Source: Roseiflexus sp.
GTDB lineage: Bacteria; Chloroflexota; Chloroflexia; Chloroflexales; Roseiflexaceae
Length of the DNA stretch: 64,000 nucleotides
Assembly: GCA_017743475.1 (NCBI GenBank)
Contig: JAGHYV010000007.1
Span: 1-64,000, forward strand
Direction: 5' to 3'
Of the stretch, positions 18,602-26,220 are shown one piece after another (position 1 is the first letter of the stretch; each line of letters begins with the position of its first letter). A model generated the notes under the pieces. It saw nothing but the letters and a program-made list of their open reading frames with translations, was not told where the DNA came from and searched no databases. The position numbers and the translations under genes are program-made.

Positions 18602-20688
18602 GGCTTTTTGCTATGTCTGCGATTTCTGGCGCGCCCTGATCGACGCGCTTTTGCAGTCGAAGAAGGCGCTTTTGCTTCTCTGGACATATCGGAGCGTCGT
18701 GATAAGCCAGGTTGCTGATCTGAAGGTACACGCTCTGGATACAGCGGCGCGCCAGATTCTGGCATCTCCTGGTCATTGACGCTCCGCTCTAGAACACGAA
18801 CATCCTGGCTCTGATCGACCTGCCCGACCAGTGCTGCGTCGGTCTCATCCGACATACGCGCAACAGCTTCCGGCGGCGGCACGATCACGCGGCGCTCTTC
18901 GTTGTGGGGAACGTCATTATCAGGAGGCGGCGTGATGATGATGCGATCGGCTTCTGGGCTCTGCGACGTATCGATATCGGAAACCACAGATGTCTGTGGC
19001 GCAGGCGACCAGCCATCACGATGCGGTTTGCCAGTGCACGCTGTCACAGCGGCGCCATTTCCCGATAGATCAGGGAGGGCCGGTCTGCGATGCCAGGGCC
19101 AGGCGCCAATCAACGGGTATCGAGTCGAATCGAGAGCAGATGGTTCGAGCAGCACTGCTCCCATCAGATGCGTGCGCTGATCCTTCTGGAGACGCTGCCT
19201 GCTCTGCGCGATCATATCCTGTTCGTCAACCGCCGGATCGATCACTATAACAACCCCATCTACATGCGGCGCCAGTAACGCTGCATCCGGTCCCGTCATT
19301 ACTGCCGGACCATCGAAGATAACGACATCGGCAATGCTGCCGAATAGATGGGTCAATTCGTGCCAGCGACGCGAACTTAGTATTGCTGGTTGCGCATTGA
19401 GCGTCGGCGCTGCCGGGAGGAACGCCACATTCTGGATTGCGGAAGGAAGAAGACGCGCCCGCAATTCCTGACGATCCCCTGCACCCAACTTCGTCCACGG
19501 GCGACCGGGATCAGCCTCAGCATTGAACAGGCGGGTCAGATGCGGTTGAGTTGGCTCTGCATCCACCAGTAACACCCGGTACCCAGAGCGGGCGAACAGA
19601 TCGGCGAGATCGACGCTGACCGCGCTGCGCGCCTCGTTTGGTTGCGTTCCGGTGACCAGCAACGCACGCACTCCTTCTTCACGCGCCACTAGCATCAGAT
19701 TGGTCTGCACCTGCCGCATCGCTTCCAATCGGCGCTCCGCTACGGCTTCCGGCACGAATTGTAACGGGAGACCTTTCGGAACGCTCCCAAGAACTGATAG
19801 ATCGAGACGATCTCGAATATCACCCGGATCGCGCAGCCGTGGATCGATCCGATCCAGCACATACGCCGCCGCTACCGCGATGGCGAACCCGCCGAGACCG
19901 GCAAAGAGGATCGTGAGATTACGGCGCGATGGCAACGGACTGCCTAGCGGCTCCGCTGGCTCGAACGGGGTCAGAACGTTCACGACGCTACTATTCTTGT
20001 AGGACAGAAGGCGATTGTACGTCTCCTGTTCCTTGCTCAGGCTCGCTTCGAGTTGCATCAGCGTCTGGTTGATCTCCGCAAGGTCGCTGGCCGACACCAC
20101 CTGCTGACGGCGAAGGGTTGTCTCCTCAATACGTACCCGCAGATCGTTCAACCGCACCTCACTCTCGCGCAGTTGCTGCTCGATGGTCATCTGCTCGGCG
20201 GCAATTTTGTCAGGCGATGTCGGGCTGTAGGCGATCAACTGATCGGCGATGGCATTGGCGATGGCTGCGGCACGCACCGGGTTCGAGTCGGTCACATAGA
20301 TTTCGAGCAGGTTTGCGCTTGGCACCACCGATGTCCGCAGCATGTAGTTGGCGATCACATCCCAGGAGAAGGGGAGATTCAGTTTTTCCTGCACTGGGCG
20401 AAGGATGCGCTCACGCTTCGCCAGTTCGCCATAGAAACGTCCGAGCGACGATCCCAACTGCAACTGGATTGGATCAGGGCGCTGGCTTTCGAGCGTGTTG
20501 CCGATCATGAGGGTTGCGCGAGCAATGTAGTAGCGCGTTTCGGTGCGACTGATAGCGAAAGCGACACCAGAAGAGAGCGCAACCGCAATAGGAATAATCC
20601 ACCACCAGCGCACAATTGGACGTGCTAGGCGGATCAGTTCATTCAGGGAGATCATCACCAGCGGTTTCTCCTGCAAGCTGTTCGACAT
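18598..20688 (-). CDS. Wzz/BY-kinase-like chain-length protein with degenerate Walker A
   Basis: The 696-residue protein has a Wzz domain: N-terminal helix at about 25-45, periplasmic coiled-coil region, and second helix near 258-278 after the proline-rich turn [12 protein letters not shown] cytoplasmic MinD/ParA-like domain follows. Its P-loop, [14 protein letters not shown], lacks the Lys and Ser/Thr of GEGKST. The downstream Walker A'-like [11 protein letters not shown] is kept. The C-tail of about 150 residues is acidic/proline-rich then Arg/Lys-rich, with no tyrosine cluster. It is probably a chain-length regulator without kinase activity. The start is uncertain (20721, 20688 or 20655); none has a strong Shine-Dalgarno site. 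Confidence 0.8.
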   Translation of the reverse strand: MSNSLQEKPLVMISLNELIRLARPIVRWWWIIPIAVALSSGVAFAISRTETRYYIARATLMIGNTLESQRPDPIQLQLGSSLGRFYGELAKRERILRPVQEKLNLPFSWDVIANYMLRTSVVPSANLLEIYVTDSNPVRAAAIANAIADQLIAYSPTSPDKIAAEQMTIEQQLRESEVRLNDLRVRIEETTLRRQQVVSASDLAEINQTLMQLEASLSKEQETYNRLLSYKNSSVVNVLTPFEPAEPLGSPLPSRRNLTILFAGLGGFAIAVAAAYVLDRIDPRLRDPGDIRDRLDLSVLGSVPKGLPLQFVPEAVAERRLEAMRQVQTNLMLVAREEGVRALLVTGTQPNEARSAVSVDLADLFARSGYRVLLVDAEPTQPHLTRLFNAEADPGRPWTKLGAGDRQELRARLLPSAIQNVAFLPAAPTLNAQPAILSSRRWHELTHLFGSIADVVIFDGPAVMTGPDAALLAPHVDGVVIVIDPAVDEQDMIAQSRQRLQKDQRTHLMGAVLLEPSALDSTRYPLIGAWPWHRRPALPDLSGNGAAVTACTGKPHRDGWSPAPQTSVVSDIDTSQSPEADRIIITPPPDNDVPHNEERRVIVPPPEAVARMSDETDAALVGQVDQSQDVRVLERSVNDQEMPESGAPLYPERVPSDQQPGLSRRSDMSREAKAPSSTAKARRSGRARNRRHSKKP

Positions 20689-20782
20689 CACTATCACTCG
20701 TGGATTGAACCGCCAGCGCATAAGGCGCAGCAGCCATGAGACAGAACCACGGCGTCTTCTGGCTGATGCGTCAATGATCCTG

Positions 20783-21406
20783 TCACTGCCACGAGATCAA
20801 TGACGCGCCAGCATAGCGTTCATAAAGCGGATGATCTGCTTCGCGCCGCACTAGCGCAACGTCTTCCTCATGCATCACCCAGGCAACCGCGCCCAGGAGG
20901 TCATTCGCAATATACGCTGGCGGATACTTCTGCATCTCCGGCAGCAGCGCATGGTGCGCTCCTCTTCCGGTACGTACCAGTATACTACGTATTCCCATTG
21001 CGTGCCCAGCGGCGATATCAGTCCAGGCGTCACCAATCAGGTAGGCGTGCGAGAGATCAACGTTCCATTGGCGCGCAAGATCGCGCAGCATACCAGGACG
21101 GGGCTTGCGGCAGTCGCACCTGACATGATCGTCGTGCGGGCAGTAGCGAATATCGTGAATCTGTCCGCCATACCGTGCTACCTGCACCTGCATCCGCGCA
21201 TGAATGTCTTCGACAACATCCGCCGAAACGATGCCTCTGCCGACGATTGCCTGATTGGTGACCACGAAGACGCGAAATCCGACAAGGTTGAGCCAGCGTA
21301 GCGCTGCCAGCGCACCTGGAAGGAACACGAACTCCTGCCATGATTTGACGTGATCGACTCGATTTTCGTTGATCACGCCGTCGCGATCCAGAAATATCGT
21401 CCGCAT
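20783..21406 (-). CDS. gmhB: HAD-family D,D-heptose 1,7-bisphosphate phosphatase
   Basis: The 207-residue product begins MRTIFLDRDGVINENR, the HAD nucleophile motif of GmhB/HisB-N phosphatases. It keeps the zinc loop CPHDDHVRCDCRKPRPG and the late acidic motif YLIGDAWTDIAAG. The enzyme removes the 7-phosphate from D-glycero-manno-heptose 1,7-bisphosphate. ATG at 21406 follows AGGTGA; the frame opens 18 codons earlier without support. Immediately upstream is a heptose-7-phosphate kinase-like gene, supporting the heptose pathway over histidine synthesis. Confidence 0.85.
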   Translation of the reverse strand: MRTIFLDRDGVINENRVDHVKSWQEFVFLPGALAALRWLNLVGFRVFVVTNQAIVGRGIVSADVVEDIHARMQVQVARYGGQIHDIRYCPHDDHVRCDCRKPRPGMLRDLARQWNVDLSHAYLIGDAWTDIAAGHAMGIRSILVRTGRGAHHALLPEMQKYPPAYIANDLLGAVAWVMHEEDVALVRREADHPLYERYAGASLISWQ

Positions 21407-21479
21407 CGGATCACCTTTCCATCTGAGCAAGACTCGGAAGTGTGAACTATGGCGCTGCAACCGCGGCGAGGACGATCAT

Positions 21480-22523
21480 TCATTCGTTCCAGTTGTACGG
21501 CGAGTCGAGCAGGTTGGTATACAACAGAATGCGTGCTCCCTCGAACTCGAAGGCAAAGCGCATCTGGATCAATCCCAGGCGTGTCAGTATAGCACGCACT
21601 GCTTCCTGCCGATCTTCGCGGCAGTAGAGCATGAGAAACCCGCCGCCGCCAGCGCCAGTGATTTTGCCGCCGCCAGCGCCAGCTGCGATTGCTGCGGCAT
21701 ACGCTTCATCGATCGCACTATTGGAAATACCGCTCGCAAGTTGTTTCTTGTGCCTCCAGCTTTCATCGAGCAGTGCGCCAAAGTCATCGAGTCGCCCATC
21801 TTCGAGCGCTGCCTTGATCTGCCAGCCCAGTTCTTTGATGCGGTGCAACGACTCGACCGTTTTGCCCGTACCTTGCTTGCTGCGTTCGCGCTGCTCGCTT
21901 AGGATATCGCGCGCCTGACGCGTAGCGCCAGTATAGAAGAGCATCAAACGACGCTCGAGCGCACGGATGCTGCTCGCGCTCATGTTGAGCGGCGTCACGC
22001 GCACCCCGTCGGCACTGAACTCGAAACAGTTGAGACCGCCAAACGCTGCGGCGTACTGATCCTGCTTGCCGATCGGTGCTTCGAGACGTCTGGTTTCGAT
22101 TTCGTATGCCGTCTCAGCCAGCTGGCGCTTGTTCATCGCGTTGCCCGCCAGCGTGCTGCAAATATTGCAAAGGGTCACCGATACGGCGCTCGATGATCCC
22201 AGCCCTGTTCCGGGCGGCACTTCCGATGCGATGAAGATATTGACTGGCATACGCAGGTTGAAGTGTTCGTAGATCGCCTGACCCATGCGCATTTCCAGGT
22301 TGCTGTTAACAACCCCGCCATCCACCGGCACCTGAAGAATACTGCTACGATAATCGGCAGAAATGACCTGGAAGGTCGTATCGAAATTCCTGGTCACGAT
22401 GCCGTAAATGTACTTGTTGATCGAAGCGCTGACGACCATGCCACCAAAACGCTCATAGTATGCAGCAAGATCGGTTCCGCCGCCGCCAAAACTAATCCGT
22501 ACCGGTGAGCGTGCAATGAGCAT
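21480..22523 (-). CDS. hddA: GHMP kinase, D-glycero-D-manno-heptose 7-phosphate kinase type
   Basis: The 347-residue protein shows the three GHMP motifs: APVR-like start RSPVRISFGGGGTDLAAYY, the ATP loop PPGTGLGSSSA near 104-114, and GGGKITGAGGGGFLMLY near 290. The GKQDQYAAAFGG segment is typical of HddA and related sugar kinases. It phosphorylates heptose-7-phosphate at the anomeric position, preparing the substrate for the adjacent phosphatase and later nucleotide activation. The isomerase gmhA and nucleotidyltransferase hddC are not in the window. Fucose kinase-like activity is an alternative. Confidence 0.8.
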   Translation of the reverse strand: MLIARSPVRISFGGGGTDLAAYYERFGGMVVSASINKYIYGIVTRNFDTTFQVISADYRSSILQVPVDGGVVNSNLEMRMGQAIYEHFNLRMPVNIFIASEVPPGTGLGSSSAVSVTLCNICSTLAGNAMNKRQLAETAYEIETRRLEAPIGKQDQYAAAFGGLNCFEFSADGVRVTPLNMSASSIRALERRLMLFYTGATRQARDILSEQRERSKQGTGKTVESLHRIKELGWQIKAALEDGRLDDFGALLDESWRHKKQLASGISNSAIDEAYAAAIAAGAGGGKITGAGGGGFLMLYCREDRQEAVRAILTRLGLIQMRFAFEFEGARILLYTNLLDSPYNWNE

Positions 22524-22560
22524 GCTTCATCTCCTTACGCACAGGGGCGTTGATCACTGC

Positions 22561-22604
22561 CAGTGAAAGTGAATCACGGCGGCAAAACACCGCCGTTGTC
22601 ACTG
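22561..22604. promoter_or_regulatory. Nested inverted repeat in a divergent intergenic region
   Basis: ACGGCGG (22576-22582) and CCGCCGT (22590-22596) pair perfectly around CAAAACA. Outside them CAGTGA (22561) mirrors TCACTG (22599-22604). The structure sits between the divergent hddA-like and ParA-like genes and could be an operator or a parS-like site; its role is unproven. Confidence 0.4.
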
Positions 22605-22688
22605 CTGATGCCACTTTAGCACGCAGCAATGAAGCTGCGGTAAACTAACGAAGCGGTGACAATGACATTTTTCTTACTAACCGGTCGT

Positions 22689-22717
22689 TTGTGGCCCATC
22701 CGCCGATGTGCTACACT
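22689..22717 (+). promoter_or_regulatory. Putative sigma-70-type promoter of the ParA-like gene
   Basis: TTGTGG and TACACT are separated by 17 bases, with TG two bases before the -10 box. Transcription would start near 22725, ahead of the GGAGG site and GTG start of the ParA-like gene. Confidence 0.4.
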
Positions 22718-22752
22718 AAATGAGCGAATCATAGATGGGTTCGGAGGAAAAT

Positions 22753-23703
22753 GTGGCGCGGGTCATTGCAGTTGCAAACCTCAAGGGCGGTATCGGCAAA
22801 ACCACGACGGTGGTCAATGTGGGCGCGGGTCTGGCATTGAAAGGCGCGCGTGTTCTACTGGTCGATACCGATGCCCAGGGGAACCTGGCAATGGCTTTGG
22901 GGATCCATCCCCACCGCACGCTCTACGATGTCCTGGTCGATAGCGCTCCTGTTGAACGTTGCATCGTCGAAGCCCGTCCCGGACTCGATCTTCTGCCAGC
23001 TGATGCAACCCTGATCGGCGCACAACCGATCATTGCCCGACGCCCGGATTGGAGCCGTGTGCTGGCGCAGGCGCTTCAACCGGTCGCCAGCGCTTATGAC
23101 TTTGTGCTGATCGACTCGGCCGGTTCGCTGACGCCGTTGAATGTCAATGCGCTGGTTTGCGCCCACGATGTGATCGCCCCCACCACAGTCGAGCATTTTT
23201 CAGTCAAAAGCCTGGAATTGCTGACACTCCAGATCAGCAGGATCAAAGGCGCTGCCGGGCAGGTGCGTATGATTATTCCGACGATGTACGACCCGCGGAT
23301 GCGGCAGTCCGGCGAGTTGCTTGCGCAGCTCCGAACCCGCTATGGCGACCGGGTGACGCCACCGGTGCGCGTGAATGTACGCCTCTCCGAGGCGCCTGCA
23401 CAGGGCAAAACAATCTATGAGTACGACCCGCACTCGCGCGGTGCCATCGATTATGCCATGCTGGTTGAACACATTAGTCGATCGTTTGGTTTTACTGCAC
23501 GCCCACAACCTGCCCGTCCGCTATCGGTCGCACTGCAACACTCAGCGCCATCCGCTGCACCAGTTGTTCCAGCACCATCCGACGTATCGGAAACCTGCCC
23601 TCACTGCGGGCAAACGCTGCACCATACGCATCTGGCCGGTTATCGCGTCAGTTATTGTGTGCAGTGCCGCTATAAGAAACAGAATCTGATCCGGGGACGA
23701 TGA
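22753..23703 (+). CDS. ParA/Soj-type ATPase with C-terminal zinc ribbon
   Basis: The 316-residue protein begins VARVIAVANLKGGIGKTTT, holding the deviant Walker A of ParA proteins, then VLLVDTDAQGN and VLIDSAGSL. These dimerising ATPases position chromosomes, plasmids or other cargo. The C-terminal 45 residues form a separate zinc ribbon, CPHCG ... CVQCRYKK, after a proline/alanine linker. GTG at 22753 is chosen because GGAGG lies just upstream (22743-22747); an in-frame ATG at 22735 has no such support. No parB gene is nearby. A small helical protein gene follows. Confidence 0.85.
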   Translation: MARVIAVANLKGGIGKTTTVVNVGAGLALKGARVLLVDTDAQGNLAMALGIHPHRTLYDVLVDSAPVERCIVEARPGLDLLPADATLIGAQPIIARRPDWSRVLAQALQPVASAYDFVLIDSAGSLTPLNVNALVCAHDVIAPTTVEHFSVKSLELLTLQISRIKGAAGQVRMIIPTMYDPRMRQSGELLAQLRTRYGDRVTPPVRVNVRLSEAPAQGKTIYEYDPHSRGAIDYAMLVEHISRSFGFTARPQPARPLSVALQHSAPSAAPVVPAPSDVSETCPHCGQTLHHTHLAGYRVSYCVQCRYKKQNLIRGR

Positions 23704-23803
23704 GCGCGCCGAGAATGACTCGCCGTTTGCGTCCTCGCAAGGGCACAGCCAATCGCCAAATCAATCCTGCGGCATATGTGGTTATGTAAACAGGAGTGAT
23801 TCC

Positions 23804-24094
23804 ATGGGAGTCGATGATTTTCGCATTGAAGCGCGCTGCCTGCTCGAGCGGATGCTTACCGACGCGCAGCAGACCGATGAACGCGACATGCTGATCGAGC
23901 GGTATACCGACGAATTAACGATGCTGTACGGGCAGCATGCCCATATGCTGCTGACAGAGGTGATCGAAGATGCGCGTACACGTCTCGACGCGCGGCTTTC
24001 ACCTGATCCTATCCGCCAGACAATCGCTACCGTCCAGACAACCGTTCAGGACCTGTGGAACGCTCTGTGGGGACCCGGCGATGTCCGGAGGTGA
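23804..24094 (+). CDS. Small helical protein of unknown function
   Basis: The 96-residue product is charged and predicted mostly helical (e.g. RCLLERMLTDAQ, ERYTDELTMLYG, EVIEDARTRLD), with no signal peptide, cysteine motif or known domain recognised. AGGAGTG precedes the ATG. It lies 100 bases after the ParA-like gene on the same strand, so it may be its partner, but nothing proves this. Confidence 0.65.
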   Translation: MGVDDFRIEARCLLERMLTDAQQTDERDMLIERYTDELTMLYGQHAHMLLTEVIEDARTRLDARLSPDPIRQTIATVQTTVQDLWNALWGPGDVRR

Positions 24095-24189
24095 TACTTT
24101 TTAGAGGTGATCTATAGCAGTTCTCATAGCATTGAACCTGGTGGACAAGGTTGAACACTCCTCAGACGACCACAGTAAACCTCGCACTC

Positions 24190-24352
24190 CCTACGGCGAC
24201 CGAAATAGTGGAGATTGAGAATATAAACTGGCCAGGCAGGGCAAAGCCCGCCTGCGCGGGCTGGTCTATACTCTGCCGGAAGTGGGCGTCTCATGTGACA
24301 CGGCAGACCTAGACGAATGTCGATGTATCTGAGAAATGCCGTGATTATCATG
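24190..24352 (-). repeat. Dispersed palindromic element, copy 1
   Basis: Read on the minus strand it holds ATTTCTCAGATAC, then CGTCTAGGTCTGC and GAGACGCC, then the stem AGCCCGC-CTGC-GCGGGCT (24245-24262), then TATTCTCAATCTCCA. The same modules recur near 39.13-39.31 kb and, partly, near 63.48-63.90 kb. It fills most of the spacer between the small helical gene and purA. No terminal inverted repeats or transposase were seen. Confidence 0.75.
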
Positions 24353-24390
24353 GATGCTGGCAAGCAAAGCCGTCACTCACACATAGTACA

Positions 24391-25683
24391 TCACATTACT
24401 CGGTGAACCTCGATGATCTGGTCATGCCCCGGTCCAACTGATACCATCCCCAGGCGTGCGCCGACCAGCTCGCACAGGCGCGCGACATAGGCGCGCGCTT
24501 CGGCAGGAAGTTGCGCAAAATGGCGCGCGCCCGACGTCGAGGTTTGCCAGCCGGGAAATTCCTCATAGATCGGTTCGACCTGCCCAAGGATAAACGGATT
24601 GGCTGGCGGATAATCGAGTTCGGTGTCGTGACGCCGGTAGCCGACGCACACCTTGATGCGCGGCAACGTGTCGAGCACATCGAGTTTAGTGATCGCTAGG
24701 GTATCGATGCCGTTCACCCGCACAGCATACCGCACCATTACCGCGTCGAACCAGCCAACCCGACGCAGGCGACCGGTCGTCGTGCCGACTTCAGCCCACG
24801 GGGTTCCGAGTTGACGCAGGACGGTCGCCGTTTCGTCTTCGATCTCGGTCGGGAAGGGACCCTCACCGACACGGGTGGCGTATGCCTTACAGACGCCGAT
24901 AACCGAAGAGAGGCGGGCAGGCGGGATCCCGCTCCCCTGACAGGCGCCAGCTGCACCAGGCGGTGACGATGTAACATATGGGTAGGAGCCGTGGTCGATG
25001 TCAAGCAGCGCCCCCTGCGCCCCTTCGAGCAGGATCGGCAGATCACGATCCAGCGCGCGCTGGATGATTGGATGCACGTCGGCTACATGACGCTCGAGTT
25101 TGTTGCCATACTCCAGGTACTTCAGGAACGTTTCGTGCAGTGAAAGCGGCTGTGCGCCATACCACGCCGTCAGCATTTTATTCTTGATTTCCAGCGCATG
25201 ACGGAGGCGACGCAACAATGTTTCCTCATGCAGCAGATCTCCTATACGAATCCCAATCCGCATCATTTTGTCGGCATAAGCCGGTCCGATGCCACGCCCG
25301 GTAGTGCCGATCTTCGCATCACCGCGGAGCGACTCATCAAACTGATCCTGAAGCACATGGTAGGGCATGATCACGTGTGCCCGGTCACTGACAAACAGTT
25401 TGGCTGTTGTAATGCCGCGCGCTTCGAGATCGGCGATCTCCTGCAATAGAACGGCAGGATCAACAACAACACCGCTGCCAATGATATTGACGATCCCTGG
25501 ATCAAAGACGCCTGACGGGACAATATGGAGTTTGAACGTCCCGTGGCGATTGACAACGGTATGACCGGCATTGTTGCCGCCGCCATAACGAATGACTAGC
25601 CGCGACCGTTCGGCAAGCATGTCAACAATATGCCCCTTGCCTTCGTCGCCCCACTGGGCGCCAATTACTGCGACGACCGGCAT
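24391..25683 (-). CDS. purA: Adenylosuccinate synthase
   Basis: The 430-residue product starts MPVVAVIGAQWGDEGKGHIV, the invariant GTP-binding region, followed by RYGGGNNAGHTVV and later GTTGRGIGPAYADK, EGAQGALLDIDHG and TTTGRLRRVGWFD. It makes adenylosuccinate from IMP, aspartate and GTP in purine synthesis. Length matches the family. ATG at 25683 has GGGAG upstream; the frame opens 10 codons earlier without support. It is transcribed alone, facing away from the TerC-like remnant. Confidence 0.97.
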   Translation of the reverse strand: MPVVAVIGAQWGDEGKGHIVDMLAERSRLVIRYGGGNNAGHTVVNRHGTFKLHIVPSGVFDPGIVNIIGSGVVVDPAVLLQEIADLEARGITTAKLFVSDRAHVIMPYHVLQDQFDESLRGDAKIGTTGRGIGPAYADKMMRIGIRIGDLLHEETLLRRLRHALEIKNKMLTAWYGAQPLSLHETFLKYLEYGNKLERHVADVHPIIQRALDRDLPILLEGAQGALLDIDHGSYPYVTSSPPGAAGACQGSGIPPARLSSVIGVCKAYATRVGEGPFPTEIEDETATVLRQLGTPWAEVGTTTGRLRRVGWFDAVMVRYAVRVNGIDTLAITKLDVLDTLPRIKVCVGYRRHDTELDYPPANPFILGQVEPIYEEFPGWQTSTSGARHFAQLPAEARAYVARLCELVGARLGMVSVGPGHDQIIEVHRVM

Positions 25684-25764
25684 ATGTGGGCTCCCTTCTG
25701 CACTGCAACCCAAAAACTGTGATACGATACGAGCGAAAGCGTTATTCTTCGTATGATATTATAG

Positions 25765-26122
25765 CTGAGTTTCAATCCCGGGCGCATTTCTGCATCGAAA
25801 AGCTACCTTATCAGGTTCAGCCACCATCCATCAATGTGATTGCAGCCGCGGCACTGTCGGACGAGTTCTAGGTAGTGATGCTGGGGGTGGCGATCGGTAT
25901 TCTGGTGATACGGTTCGCAGCCACGATCTTTACCCGCATGATTTCGTGGAGCCAGTAGTACAGACGGGCGCATTTCTGCTTCTTACGGCGATCAGTGCGG
26001 AGTTGCTTGCAAAGAGGTATGGCATATCCACATCGAAGAGATGACGTGGTTCGCCATTTTTGCCGGGATTCTGATCCTGACCGTGATTGTGGCGCGCACG
26101 CCGTTGCGCGGTCCGGTGCAAC
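25765..26122 (+). pseudogene. TerC-like membrane protein remnant
   Basis: Segments in different frames together read like a TerC-family protein: SINVIAAAALSDEF, an in-frame TAG, VVMLGVAIGILVIRFAATIF, then in other frames GAFLLLTAISAELLAKRYG and HIEEMTWFAIFAGILILT. One stop and at least two frameshifts separate them, and the N-terminus is missing. The family assignment rests on these hydrophobic strings and is moderate. Confidence 0.65.
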
Positions 26123-26220
26123 TGATGGCGTGTCCGTTTATCTAGATGTCGGCAATGGTTCAGTTGCGTCTTGAGGCGGCGACTGCGGTGGTAACCAGTC
26201 CGTTCTGCTATAAAGAACGC

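Noticed and set aside
24124-24363. Short minus-strand frame of 79 codons similar in translation to a frame near 39.1 kb
   Set aside because: The similarity comes from the dispersed DNA repeat, which occurs in both places; there is no sign of protein-level selection.
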